This document shows positions 23,191 to 35,741 of a stretch of DNA of 64,000 nucleotides, piece by piece. A program made the translations under genes and the position numbers. The notes beneath the pieces are model-generated. The model worked only from the letters and a program-made list of their open reading frames with translations. It searched no databases and was not told where the DNA came from. Each line of letters begins with the position of its first letter. Position 1 is the stretch's first letter. The stretch is from Hydractinia symbiolongicarpus (Eukaryota > Cnidaria > Hydrozoa > Anthoathecata > Hydractiniidae). Location: the NCBI RefSeq assembly GCF_029227915.1, contig NC_079882.1:24929001-24993000 (forward strand). Direction: 5' to 3'.

Positions 23191-26100
23191 TTACAAATTA
23201 TGTTCAACTTTATCTTGATAGCTATTGTTATCATCTTTGCTATACAAAGCTATGTGCGTTTTTATCGAATTGACAACTTCTGGCAGTTCTTGAAGAAGTT
23301 TATCGCCTTCTTGGTCAATCATTTTAGAAACGGCTTTACAAACCTGAAAGTGAAGGAGAAAAAAAATCAGCAGATCTGGTTTTGGATTTTGTTAAACCTT
23401 GCATCAACCTTGTCCCCAAGACTTGTTAGGCTTTTTATATCTGTTTAGGCCAAATATAGGCCAATAAGTCTAGTAAGACCTGGGGACGAGGTTGTCGTTG
23501 CAGAAAAAAAACACTTTCATATAACTTTACCTCTTTTGCGATGACTCCTTTCAAATCGGAAGCAATTGTGTTAGCGAATAGATTATACAACCAACTAAAA
23601 TAAAAACAAAACTTAAGGTGTAGAAAAAGTCACAGTACGCAAATTTTAAAAGAACAATAACAACGCGAAATCTAAGGTAGCCTTGTGTTTTGATATGCAA
23701 ATTTAGCCAACATTTCTGAGCAAAAAGTATGTTTATAATAGCTGAACAGGGCTGTCAATATAATGTTGGGGTTTGGCCTTCCCACTTTCTTGTTTTTGTA
23801 AAACTCCAAAGTTTAGTTAGCAAAAACAGTGAAGGACGGCAGGGAAAGTAAGCTTCTCATGAAGACTTCAAAACGTCCTTGGCAAATATGTTGTTACCTT
23901 ATGGAGATAATAACATGACAACAGAAACACAAGCAAGTAATTTCACACCACCTGTCTCGAAAACTGTGCTGGGGTGTATTATTCTGCTTCAATGTTTTTA
24001 CATCGGCGTAATTGGTGTCTTTACATTGGAGCAAAGAGAATCAGGCTGCAAGAGTCTAAGAATTTTGATGAAGTACTCACCTTGCACCACCGTGAAATCT
24101 TAATTTTAAGTTACCAATTTGCAACAAACATTTTCTTGTCTCTACTAATGGTTGTTTTTCGTTTGTTGAATCTAAATAAAATTTTAAGAAATTTTTTAAG
24201 GAAAAATTAAAAATAATTTTTTGAGGGAAAACTACAATAGTATACAGTAACTGTTTCTTTGTAGTTGGTTGGGAAAGAATGTTTCATGGTTATTGCCAGA
24301 TGTTTAGGTCTCATCCAAGTTAGCTGTGCTCAACCTCGTCCCCTGGGCATCATGCATATTTTCTAACTTCGGGGCGGCGATACGAACATGTTCGTCCCGC
24401 CGTCCCCCGTTTAATTAGAGACAACAGACGCTGGGAACGAGGTTGAGCTGTGCTATAATTATATTCATTACTCACCTATATAAAATGTAATTTCTAAATG
24501 TATTTCTCTCATTTCAATTTTAACTGTTCCACTATCTTTAATGTGTGGCCTGGTAGAAAAAAAATATAGTGTCCTTTAAATGGTTCGATTCTATTTTTTA
24601 CTCATAGTAAAATTTTATCATACTAGGTAGAATAAATTATTTAAACGATGACATAAAAAAACTCTATTTGTCAACATAAAATTAGACTCCTTTTAAGTAA
24701 GTTCAGTTTATAACTGCATTCTATGGATTTGTCACAAGACAGAATAACTAACTTCTTACCAACTTTTTTCTTTGTAGCGCCAATTTGAATGGACGTCCAA
24801 TGCTGCATCATTGCATGTCACTGTCAAACCTGTCCTTTGGTTTATCGTCATGTTGGATTTTGGTATAGACACGTCTTTTAACATTACCCTACAATATAAA
24901 TGCAGTCCAAGTTATCTTTCAACAATGCAAGAATTTAATGTCAAAAAGCAAAGTTGAGAATCTAAAGGATGGCTCACCATTACAACCGTTTACACGCGCG
25001 AGCGAACCAAGTCTGCGTTTATTTAATGCTCAGCGGAGTTTGTACAATTAGAAATTCAAAATGTGATTTAGCATCACCAAAATAACCATTTTTTTTAAAA
25101 CTAATTTAAAAACAGGAGTTTGCTTGTCATTTGTTTAAAACAAATTTAATTACGTCATTTAGGTCCGCGAATTGTAAGTTTTCGCTTAGTAGACTTCTAG
25201 TCTAATAACGTACGAACGAAATTGGTTAAGCAGATTGCAAATATTTGTACTTCGGACATGCTAGATAGTCTAACGTTCGCACGTACCAAATATGTCACTT
25301 AGATGCTGGACTTATCACAGCCTTATGTAGGATAAAGGGATTCTTGTGATATAAATAATAGATTGATGTTTTAAGAAAAGTTAACTTACTTCGACAATCC
25401 GTATGATATGGTTCCAACCGGCGTATTTGTTTCTCCTAAAACATCTGGTATAGAAAGTGTACCAATTTCTTTCTCAAGAAATGGTATTCCAAGTTGTCGA
25501 ACTATAAAAAAAAACATATACTAAATTTTTGAGCTAGAAAATCCAAAAAGTATATGTTAATAAAGGGATTGTTCCTTAAAAACAAAGAACAGCACACGAG
25601 AAGAACGCTCTAGCATACATACGATCTGATTGATTTTTAGAACATCTTTCTGTTTTTATCTTGTTTGTTTTCTTATCATTAAGTTGGGATATTAACTCTC
25701 GCATCGTAAATCATTGCAATTTGCATAAAACATTAGTTGATAGAAGCAAAACATATGGATTTAAAACGACTTATAAATTCCTTTTAAACATCATTGGTCA
25801 ATCTACGCAAAGAAATTCATCTGTCTTTTATATCAAGGAAGAAGCTTTCTATAACGTTCAGCATCGACACTGACTCACTAGATGGAGTTAGCTTAGAAAT
25901 CAACATTGTAACTAAAAAGATTTCGAAAATCAAGCCAAAGTTTAAAGGCTCGTGAAGGTTATTCTTTAGAAGAAATATACTTCTAGTCAGAAAACTAGTC
26001 TCAGGACGACAGAGATGTCATGAAAAGAAAAAGAAAAAGTATTTTTTAAAAAAAATCGCTAAAATGAAAGAGTTGTGGAAGCACCCAATCATAACTTGCA

Positions 26101-26418
26101 ATAACGTCAATTGAATGACTTATCTACAACAACATTGCATAAAAAAGCTGAGAACAAAGAAATCGTTTGTTATTTCCGATCCATCTAGCCTGAAAAGTAC
26201 TGACTCTGTTCAGGAAAACAGATTTGCACAGTGTTTTAAAATAACATGCAAAAAATACACGTACCGTAATCAAGTCCCTTTTGAGTTGCTCCTTTTAGAT
26301 AATCACCACCAGAGACGCCAAGAGTTAACAATACTACACAAAGCAAAGAGGTCAACATATCTAGCCATAACGCTGTTAGCACTAAGCTATAAAACTTTAA
26401 AATTTTTTGGAAAAGCAT
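23191..26418 (-). CDS. BPI/LBP-family protein, single N-terminal domain
   Basis: Exons (minus strand): 26418-26265, 25501-25390, 24888-24760, 24549-24476, 24171-24081, 23594-23531, 23343-23191; phases close exactly, giving 258 residues, or 238 from the second Met at 26358, which gives the cleaner signal peptide (MLTSLLCVVLLTLGVSGG). A stop codon immediately precedes the first Met. Family hallmarks in order: QKGLDYVRQLGIPFLEKEI, LSIPDV, VSIPKSNMTI, LDVHSNWRYKEKSW, GTVKIEMREIHLEITFYIG, C...IGNLKLRFHGGASW, LYNLF, VCKAV. The two cysteines (TRKC and VCKAV) match the conserved BPI disulfide. BPI/LBP proteins are secreted lipid and lipopolysaccharide binders of innate immunity. Classic members have two such domains in about 460 residues; this one ends after the first, like BPIFA/PLUNC proteins. 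tRNA genes follow, not a second domain. Confidence 0.87.
23405..23494. repeat. Foldback repeat with CAACCTCGTCCCCAGG-type ends
   Basis: A 90-bp element in a BPI intron: left arm CAACCTTGTCCCCAAGACTT and right arm ending CCTGGGGACGAGGTTG form an imperfect hairpin. It belongs to a small family present at least six times in the window. Confidence 0.75.
24331..24445. repeat. Foldback repeat with CAACCTCGTCCCC ends
   Basis: 115 bp: starts CAACCTCGTCCCCTGGGC and ends CTGGGAACGAGGTTG. It contains an inner inverted GGGGCGGCGA/TCGTCCCGCCGTCCCC hairpin and sits in a BPI intron about 30 bp from an exon edge. Confidence 0.75.
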
Positions 26419-29180
26419 TTATTCATGCTTTTCATTTTCTGGATTTTTATTTGAGCAACGTTTGAAGACACTTTTGAAGCACTGATGCATAAATCTGCAG
26501 CTTCATAGTGCGTTAGATATGCCGAAAATGAGCTTAACTGTTTTTCTTTTCAATGTATAGGTTTCACCTCAATATGAATTGATTTGCAAACAGCTGTAAA
26601 ACATCAGAGAAATAAGATAAGTCTCTATTTTGAAATATAGAGCACTGTTGTTTCTTATAGCATGGTTTTGACCAAGTTTTAGACAGCAAGAAATCTTAAT
26701 TCTAGTAAAAAATAAACATAACAGGGTGATTGCAAACAGTTGTCTTCATTTCCCAAGGGACTTTCGAGAAAAGTAGAAGACAAAGAGAAAATTGGCTTGA
26801 AAGTTACAGAAAGGGATCGATGAGTGTGTTCAAGATAGGGAGAAGTTTGTGATGGAAGGTATCCGAGATACCAACAGTTGGCGTATCTAAAACTCTTTTA
26901 AAAGTCAAGAATTCTTAAGTCATCTTCCTCAATTAATACCAAGAAATTGGCATCATTATACGTATTTTTATACAAAATGCGTTAACTTTTTTATAATAAT
27001 AAATTTACCGCATTTTGTAATAAATTATCGGCTCGTTAAGTAATGAATAAGCTGACGACGCGTTTTGTAATAAAAACGGCTTATTTTGTAATAAATTTTC
27101 TTTTTGGTGAGTTTCCTGATGAAATCAAATGTTTTAGTGATTCTAATGTTGGAACCAATGATCCTGCTCAAAGTCCAGGTGAAATCAGCTTCTGGCGATT
27201 ACGACCATGACTAGTGAATTGGAGGGTTCTGATAAATATTCTGGTAAAATCAAACTTTCCAGTGAAATTACTTTTCATTTTAAAATAAAATAAAAAGTTG
27301 ATCTTGCAATTAAAGCGCATTAAAGTAGTAATGATTCACGTTTTTAATATTTTTTAATTTTAACTTGGTAAGAAAATAGAGGTATTAAAGTCACTAAGTA
27401 AAGTCCTAAATATAATGGACATTGAGTGGTCAAAAACTGTTTGTTAACCTATTGAGTCAATATTGACCATTGATTTTGTTTATATTTTGATAATAAGCAA
27501 AATAATGTGTCTTCCCAGGGTACAATGTTACATTAGTACAATATTACTGCTTTGGTTGTTAGAATTAGGTGTTGGAGTTCAAAGTACGTAACACGGCTGC
27601 GAGGGTATGAATTGGTAAAACACAAGACTATGCACTTGAACAATTTAATAACCAGAGTTACCATAAAATTTTATTTTACCAGTATATTAAAACTTAACAC
27701 ACCTTCAGAATCACTAAAGATTCCCGAGAACCGCAAGAATACTAGATTTTACTAGGACATTGACGCCAGAATCGGCAGAACATTCGATATCACCAACCAA
27801 AACAATTATTTTCAGCAGGTCATTTACTAAAATTATCAATTTCAACAACACAATCAAAAAAGCATTATATTAGCGCGCAATTCGTGTACACAAAACGATT
27901 CGCCACAGATTCTTCCACGCATCATTAACTTAAGTGTGATGTTGCTTTTTAGAAGTTTTTATTTTTTCGAATAAGGTTTCAATTAATTGCAATAGTGATA
28001 CAGGTAAGCTCACACTTTTCCTGTGGGATACATGAAAATGGTTCTAGTTGTGTAAGAAGATCTCAGCAATGCGCAGTTTTGAGATGCCTACCAAGGCAGC
28101 GGTTAGTTGCGACTACATGCTAGCTAATTTGAACCGGATGTGAAAATAACTCCAAAAATTCGAGTGGGACATTTTTATGAAGCAAGAAAACTGAAAACTT
28201 TGTCCTCTTTCGCGAGAAAATCCTATCCAACTTGTTTTATTGGAAATATTTAGTTTTGATTTATGAATGCTGTGTCATGACTTATTGCAAAATATAATTC
28301 TGAGCATTGACATTTAAGAATATTTGAGAAATTATGCGAAGCCTGAAATTTTAGGATCCACTAGATTATTTTAATGCAGCAGATACCAACAAGATATGTG
28401 CTCAAGCATTCTTAAATTTTATAAATCAACATAGAATGAATCTAATTTATTAGTGAAGCAGTTGTATTTAACTAAATATGTCCATCCAATGTTTTATATT
28501 TAAAACTGAGGGAGATTATTGATGTACGTTTAAAGCCGGTTTTCAACTTAAAAGAATTTGGTTGAATCGAATACTTTGTAGGATTGCTTCCTACCTTTTG
28601 TCAATTGATCCGATCAAGTGTAAACCCGACTTAAGAACCGATTGTAATCACTAATAAACTGGTGATATTTCAAAATTAAAATTCTCTCATAAATCCTTTG
28701 CGAAGGGAGCTTTATTAAAATCAGCGACAGAAAATATATTTTTAATTACATGTGACAGAAAATATATTTTTAATTACATGTGGCTTGATTGCGGTTCGTG
28801 TAACAACATGAAACTGAATCAAAGAGGAAGTTTTTTATTTTATAAATTCTCCACTCATCTGAAGTAAACAAAAGTTGAAAAGCAAGATAGAAAAGATTTA
28901 GTATTGTAGTTGATGTTTGTTCGGTGAAATCGCTTAAATACTAATTTATCAAGTCTTTTACACATTTGATTAAAAGAGAAATCAAAACACAAAGTTTGAA
29001 AGAAAATAGTGTGAAAATTGAAAGGTTAAGAAATTTGAAATGAGTCCAGAAGACGAAAGAGGGAGGGACTATTTCTTAAACTCTTTTTATTCGTTATAAG
29101 ACGTTAAAGGCATTGCAAACCGTTCTGAGTTATCAAGGGTTGGCGCCGAAATTAAAATACACGACTACGATCAAGTAGAA
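26419..29180. other. Intergenic, no gene recognised
   Basis: AT-rich DNA between the BPI start and the bHLH gene. Near 27010-27105 the motif TTTTGTAATAAA occurs three times with GCG-type spacers, probably a small degenerate repeat. A tandem 28-bp duplication lies at 28726-28781. The BPI promoter should be at the left end and the bHLH promoter at the right end. Short open frames here show no family signal. Confidence 0.4.
28726..28781. repeat. Tandem duplication, 2 x 28 bp
   Basis: The unit beginning GACAGAAAATATATTTTTAA and ending ATTACATGT is present twice head to tail with no differences seen. Confidence 0.85.
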
Positions 29181-29609
29181 ATGGTTGACAGAAGAAACAG
29201 ACATCACTTTCGGCGAAGTCAAACACAGATACACTATCCAACTGTAGACAGAAAACAAAGAAGTTCGTTACAGAGAAAAAAGCCAAAAGCTAACAAGTTA
29301 AAAATAAAAACCGGCGCTTCGAATAAGACTCGGATTTTATTTCCATGTGTTGGCTACTTAAGTTGCACTAGTTCAAACAAAAATGCGAAATACATGGATC
29401 CTATATTAGAAAGATATCGACTGAAAGTCAATGAGAAGCAATCAAAACGGACTAAAGAAATAAATGACATGTTTCAAAGCCTTTCGAATGCTATCCCAAA
29501 CCACGTGACACTCTGCTCCGTAAAAAACACTTCAAAGCTTGGTGTATTGCTACGAGCTATCAAATATATCGATGAGTTGCAGCTTAATTTGACTGAATGT
29601 GTGTCATAG
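29181..29609 (+). CDS. Divergent basic helix-loop-helix transcription factor (intronless)
   Basis: 142 residues in one exon. Residues about 80-136 are a bHLH: basic region RLKVNEKQSKR, helix 1 TKEINDMFQSLSNAIP, loop, helix 2 SKLGVLLRAIKYIDELQL. Conserved positions present include N84, R90, I94, N95, F98, L101, I105-P106, S118-K119, A126, Y129-I130 and L133. The layout resembles class A factors (Twist/Hand/Atonal groups), which dimerise and bind E-boxes, but the family cannot be fixed. The N-terminus is strongly basic (MVDRRNRHHFRR, SSLQRKKPKANKLKIK), a likely nuclear signal. Odd: the canonical Glu-Arg pair of the basic region is Gln87-Ser88, so E-box binding may be altered or lost. The first ATG is used; the C-terminus ends just after helix 2. 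Confidence 0.8.
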   Translation: MVDRRNRHHFRRSQTQIHYPTVDRKQRSSLQRKKPKANKLKIKTGASNKTRILFPCVGYLSCTSSNKNAKYMDPILERYRLKVNEKQSKRTKEINDMFQSLSNAIPNHVTLCSVKNTSKLGVLLRAIKYIDELQLNLTECVS

Positions 29610-31978
29610 GAGGGCTATGGTTTTTGTGAGAGAGGGTAGTTGAAACTGGTTGGCAAAACCTTCTGAATTACTATAACGTGCATGTAATTATTTGATTGTA
29701 GTATTGTAAATATAATTTCCTGCTCGTTATAGTTATGTAGATATTTAGACAAAAGATGACATTCGAACAAATTTTATCTAATTATCCGCTTTCATGCGTG
29801 ACAAATATGTTGTACAGTCACACCACGTCATGATGTTGTTCTGTATAAAACACTTTTAGAAAATATGAAAGCTTAGTAAAACAAGCGCGCAGTTGCGGGG
29901 GAGCGCAGTCAGCTTGAAAAGTCGTTGTCCTATTTCTTGACTTTGTTAAATAAAAAGCTCGAAAAACTCCACTTCTTAAAAGATTGGCAAAAATCCAATT
30001 TTTGAATCGCCAAGTTAAAACCCTGTGAAAATTATGCTTTAATAGCAACCGAAAAAAGTACTTTTCGGATTTCTATGCAGTTCATTTCTTGCTTAAGTGG
30101 ATTAGGCAGGAAACTTGAAGCACGAAGTCCACTGCCCCATTAAGGACACCTGTCTGAAATCCACCCAGCGTCACCGAGGTCTTAGGTTTTCCACACTGCT
30201 ACTATTAACAACCTTAACCAATTCATGCAGCATCATAAAAGTTACCTACCTATAGCTGTGAAAACAGCCATGTCCATAGATAGTTAATTAAGTGTCGTAC
30301 TTATTGTTATCTCTTCGAGTATTTAACAATCTCATGCCTAAAATTCTTTTATCAGAGCAAGAACTTTGGTGGCTTCCCGAATTCTCTAAAAAACCTTAGA
30401 AACTAAGAAGATGTCACGCTTTCACATGTATAAATTTTTTATTCTATATTTTTACAGATTTAGCTGAGTGTTGCGACAGAAAATAAAAAATGTTAATAAT
30501 GAGTATACAAAATATTGGAAATTACGAACTCTAGAAAATTTGGAACGAAAATATACTGTACTTTTATAAGAACAAGTAATACAAAAAGCAGACTTGAGAG
30601 GTTTAGAGAAAATTTGTATCAATTAAAATATAATTTTTTTTCTCGGGTTATCGTCGTCAAAATAGTTTTATCAGGGACTTTACGAAACAATAACGGAATT
30701 ATCTGCTACGGCGTTGTCTGTAACTATTCATGAAAGACTGTCGTATGAAAAACGCGCCAAAAATTGCTAACTGAAAGGGACAATGTTAGAAAAAATCTAA
30801 ACAAAATGATTGTTTTCAAATTGCAACAAAGAAACTAGCAAAAGGCAGTTAGCTTATACCTCATCATCAAAAGATCTGCAATTAAAAAAGCCTTTAATGT
30901 TTTTTTTTTAAATCACAAAGATTCTAATTTCCTTTAATAAAAAGTTCCGAAGAATTTTTCTGTCGTAAAAATTGAAATTTCATAAACAGACACAGACACA
31001 GTAAGTATTAATTTGAACATTAGTCGTACTTAAAAATATCAAAAATAAGAACTACGAAATTGAAGTGTTGACTGATGTCTTCTATAAAATCAGGGCCAAA
31101 AGAAAGATTTCAGTATTGCTATTTCTTTTAACAGAAAACAGCAACATTAAACAGTTGTTTCTACCAGACGTTTCTTGTAAAACTCGATTGAACTACCATA
31201 AAAAATTCCATCTGTTACAATTTATTTTGATTGATAGCATCTACAATTATACATGTGTGAAATACACAAAAAAAATTCGAACAGCAACATCAAATTAACA
31301 GTATTAAATACATAAAAAAAACAACAAGAACAGACAAGCAATAGCTTTGCACAAAAATACGTTATAAAAGTTTCCTTATTTTAAAGTGCGCGTCAGGTAT
31401 ACACAGAAGTATGACAGAAAATTCATAAAAATTCGATTGCTTAGAGCACACCCTGTTTCCAAGTTACCAATAAATGCTAGCATACCATTATGGAGATAAC
31501 CATTTATCTAACCATGAAAAAAATTACCAGTACAATTTTATGGTAACAAAAAAATTTTTTATAGTTAATATGAGCCTAATTATTGCTGTGACTTTGTAGC
31601 AATTTTAAAAATAAAAAGATGGGATAGATTGTAAAATTTAGGAGATTTGAGAAAGTTGTTCAAAAATATACTTTTAGAAGAGATATGGGGAGTTTTGATA
31701 AGACTTTTCAAAATTAAGTAGAAATAAGGAGGTTTGAGAAGGCATGGCAACCCTGACTATACAATACTATATGAGGTTATTTCACATTACATTTGCATCC
31801 ATTTTTGCCTTTTTTAAAATTATTTTAAACGTAGCAAATTCGTCTTGTGCATCATTAATCACAATAAAAAAGTATTTTTACCCAAAATATTTTTTCCTCT
31901 GTGACAATGTGTAAATAGTTATGAAGATAAATTCAACAAAATATATAAAGCTATATTAATTTCTTGCCAGCAGCAACA
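29610..31978. other. Intergenic, no gene recognised
   Basis: Holds the bHLH 3' flank (an AATAAA near 29946) and the Rab9 3' flank. Open frames at 30515-30733 and 31065-31298 show no family signal or biased composition. Around 31540-31760 is a purine-rich stretch with repeated short motifs (GGAGATTTGAGAAAG, GGAGGTTTGAGAAGG, TGGCAACCCTG) that looks like a dispersed repeat. Confidence 0.4.
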
Positions 31979-33431
31979 TCAACAACAAAGCTTGTCGTCA
32001 TTTGATTTTCTTTGATCGCCTTGCTTTTTCAGATTGATTTGATTATTATAATTAGCACCTGGTTTCATTTGCTTATCAAAAGTTTGCTCTTGTTGCAACC
32101 ATCTTTCTACCGAGGCTACAAACGCTTGTTCTACATTTATTGAGTCTTTTGCACTAGTTTCAAAGCATTGCATTTTTCCATTGTCATGGCACCAGGCTGA
32201 TACTTGTTCGGGAGGAACTTCATGATTCGGCAAGTCTATTTTATTGCCTAAAACTACAAATGGAAATAAATCGGCATCCTTCACATCTGCATAATACAGA
32301 AATTCTCTTTTCCAAGTATCCAAATTGTAAAAACTTTGTTCATCATCCACAGAGTACACCAGGAGACAAATGTCTGAGCCCCTAAAAAACCAAAAGACTT
32401 TTGCAACAAATTTACAAAAAAAATTAAAAGGCAAGGCAACGAGAACAGAGAATTGTTATAGAAACAAGTAATCAAAAGTTTGGAGTTTCGATAACTTTTC
32501 AGGATATCGTGGTGTCACCAGAATGAATTCTAGAGCATTTCCAGGATTATCCATAAAATTAATATTACAGTTTAAACAAAATAACAACTTTAAAGGTGCC
32601 TATAGAATTCATCAGATAAATTAGAATGCAACAGGAATTTCTAGGTAGACAATCTACAGAAATTCTTTGAATTTATGTGAATAATTTAATATCTAGGTAA
32701 ATTCTTGCCTCTGTTTATAGGGAACCAGGTTTCTAAAAGTGGGCAAAAACAAGCAAAACACTTTTTCTTTACATTTTAAATTTCTCTTTTCATAACTTTT
32801 AACAAGTAGGATTAAAGAAATAGTTAACAAAGTTATAACTTTGTTTACGCAGACATCCATACGGAAATTGCAAATATTGAATTTTTTATGACAAATTTGC
32901 TGCATGATTTTCATGAAAAACAACAACAACAACAACAACAACCAAAACTACTACTTTATAGTAAAGGAAATTTTTTTTAAATCCTATTTTTCCAAAAAAA
33001 TTTATGCTATAAAAGTTTATTTTAAATCATTAGACAGAAGAATTAAATTATTAACTAATTTTTTTTTATGCTTAAATCCTTATCAATGTAATATATACCA
33101 TAAGCATTATTTTTATTTTACTGTGCGTATTCTGACAATAAAATGTATCAAAATAATAGTTTTCTTATGTGTCATGATAATACAAGAATATTTTTTCATA
33201 CCTGTAGAAGGGTGTTCTGAGACTTTTAAACCTTTCCTGTCCAGCAGTATCCCATATTTGCAAAGTATACATTTCTCCATTAACTTTTACTTCTTTATTC
33301 AAAAACTCTACACCAATTGTATGAAACGATTGGCTATCAAATTTATTATTAACAAATCTGTTCATTAACGCACTTTTTCCCACTGCTCCATCTCCAAGTA
33401 TGATGACTTTCAAAAAATTTGGTTTAGCCAT
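31979..33431 (-). CDS. RAB9: Rab9 small GTPase
   Basis: Two coding exons (33431-33202 and 32381-31979) give 210 residues starting [15 protein letters not shown]. All Ras-fold motifs are intact: G1 GDGAVGKS, switch I with FHTIGVEF, G3 WDTAGQER, G4 GNKID, G5 ETSAKD, and a C-terminal CC for geranylgeranylation. Rab9-specific stretches [22 protein letters not shown] and YYADVK match vertebrate Rab9A (201 residues) closely. Rab9 directs transport of mannose-6-phosphate receptors from late endosomes to the trans-Golgi. The single 820-bp intron falls within the Arg codon of FYRG (phase 2). The Met of MAKPNF was chosen over one eight codons upstream because it matches the family length. Confidence 0.95.
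32918..32941. repeat. (AAC)n microsatellite in the Rab9 intron
   Basis: Eight copies of AAC/ACA in the Rab9 intron. Confidence 0.9.
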
Positions 33432-34590
33432 GTTGGATATATTTAAAAGCAACAACCATTTATATAGTTTTAATTATACATCACCTATTCACATCACAGA
33501 AAAATAATGCACTTTACAGAATAGACAGCCCAAACATCTCTGGGGTAGATCACACATGGGAAAATTTTTGTGTGGTGGGGGTATGACATTTTAATCTATT
33601 GTTATCTTTGTAATTACTCATTAAATATATACCAAACAAACTATATTATTATGAAACTAGACAGGCTGGAGAATATTTATAAGAAAAAAAGAATTATTAC
33701 CACGTGTGCTCTCCTCCACAGATTCCCTTTGGTAATTCGCATAACAAGTTTTTCAAATGTCATGTCTGTTTTTTGAGCATCAGAGAAAAGTACATGACAA
33801 TGTTTCAAGCATCTGAGACAAGTCACCAAGTATTGCAACCATTGTAATAATAAAATAGACTTTAGAAATAATTCCAGTCGATCTCACATTGGAAAACACA
33901 CATCACAGAATTAAGATGCAAATCACGGAAATAGGATGTTTTTGACAGTTTCTTTTTTGCTCGGCTCTGCGCAAACGCCTGCCTTGCTCAATAGCATTTT
34001 TGCAAAGTTGTTTTTAGGGATGGCTGATAGTTAAAAACATGAAGTTATATGGCAAGCAGAGTTGCCAGATCGTCGTCAGAGCTGTTTGTTTAGATAATCA
34101 CGTAATTAGGACGGTTACGCTATAGCAATTGACAAGTTTATCACTTCCTACACAAAGTGACAGGCAAAATAATTCAGGCAGTAAGTGGTAGACCAGTCTA
34201 TTCCAAACTTTTTTTACGTAGAGGCATCTTTTGATCTTGAAATTAAAATATAACTTTGAAAATCCCCAACAAAAGTTTATGTATAGTCATACAAGCTGGT
34301 ACTTTCTGTCCCCATTCTCAGGTGTTATAGGGTTAAGAGGTTTCCTTGATCAGCAGTCTTCCCTGGTGAATATATTTTACTTATAACATAGACGTACAAC
34401 AACACAAGAGCAAAGAAATGGAGTGACAAAATACGCAAAAGACGGTTAAGATGGTTGCAAGATCCAGCAAATGAACTTCAATGTTCCCGCACGAAAAGCA
34501 ATGCAGTACGCAGAGATGCCTTTTAAAATACCAAAAGGCAGGCCCCCAACGACATGGTCAACTAGTCAAACAGGACTTCACAATCTTAAA

Positions 34591-34754
34591 TATAGATGAC
34601 TTGCTATCTTGATAATTTTTTTGTTTTTATTTTTTGGCAGGCAAAATAAAGCAATTTAATTGGCTAATAATTCTTTTTAGAAGATCTGATTGGTTAAAAA
34701 ACTATTTGCCTGCCGAAATAAAATGTAAACAAAGATTCTAGCAAGTCATCTATA
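34591..34754. mobile_element. 164-bp foldback MITE
   Basis: Perfect 16-bp terminal inverted repeats TATAGATGACTTGCTA, plus inner inverted GGCAGGCAAA/TTTGCCTGCC arms separated by about 50 bases. It has no coding capacity and would fold into a long hairpin. Confidence 0.8.
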
Positions 34755-35711
34755 GATTTTGGCAAAATGCACACGAAGTTGCTATGCATCACCCAAAAGA
34801 CTGGGGATGAATGATAAAGAGTTTATTATAAGCATCAATAATGTAGACTTATTTACGAAATATCGAATGAAATGAAAAAAAATAGACATAATAATCATAG
34901 CTATAGCTAGCTAGCTATAGTCTGCTCCCCACCTCCCACATGGCAGACATTTTCCCATCACACTGGGTAATGGCTATATGCTTTCCACTTTTCCTAGACA
35001 GGGGTAGAAGATGATCAAAAATCTAATGTAGTTACAACCATAAACAGACAATGAGATTACTGCTAAAATAATCCTAAAACTGAGACAGAGAAACAAAAAC
35101 AGAAAAGAAATTTGCGTGCAGCCATTTTTTGTCAGATGACCAAGATTGCTGACGTCAGCTTCACCGGGTCCGAGTCGTCGTGAGACAATAAATATGTATG
35201 ACAAGCCGTATGCGGAAATAATATTGTTGTCTTTATAATAATTTTCCTTGTGCATGCTTTTTAGACGAATCTATGCAAAATAAAATGGAGAATATAAATT
35301 GAAAAATAATAATATATGTTTTATCAAGAACAAATATTCCTTGCAGAAATACATCGGTATCATAAATAAAAACGACCATGACTGGTTAAATAATATTAGT
35401 GCAGGTGGCTTTTTATAAATTTAACGGTTAATTACAGGCATCTTCACGAACAAAACCAAGTGACTATTTTGTGGCCTGTATTTAATGACGTAACAAAATT
35501 TTGCACGAAGCATGTGAGTGCAATGATTTTCATAGCATTTTGTTAATTTTTGTTTGTTTTTAAAATTGTAGCCAGACTGGTACAGCTCTACAACACAAAC
35601 GTTCCTGGTGTACATTGTTTCATTTAATTAATAGCAGCTGTTGATGTTTCTTTTTTTTTATTAATTAATTCGAAAACAAGTTGTGAAATATTATAAAATC
35701 GTTCTTTTGTG

Positions 35712-35741
35712 TAGCTAGCTAGCTAGCTAGCTAGCTAGCTA
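35712..35741. repeat. (TAGC)n microsatellite
   Basis: About seven perfect copies of TAGC. Shorter tracts of the same unit occur at 10101-10117 and 34904-34919, so the motif is common in this genome. Confidence 0.95.

Noticed and set aside
26115-26465. 116-codon plus-strand frame
   Set aside because: It overlaps the first BPI exon on the other strand and shows no family signal.
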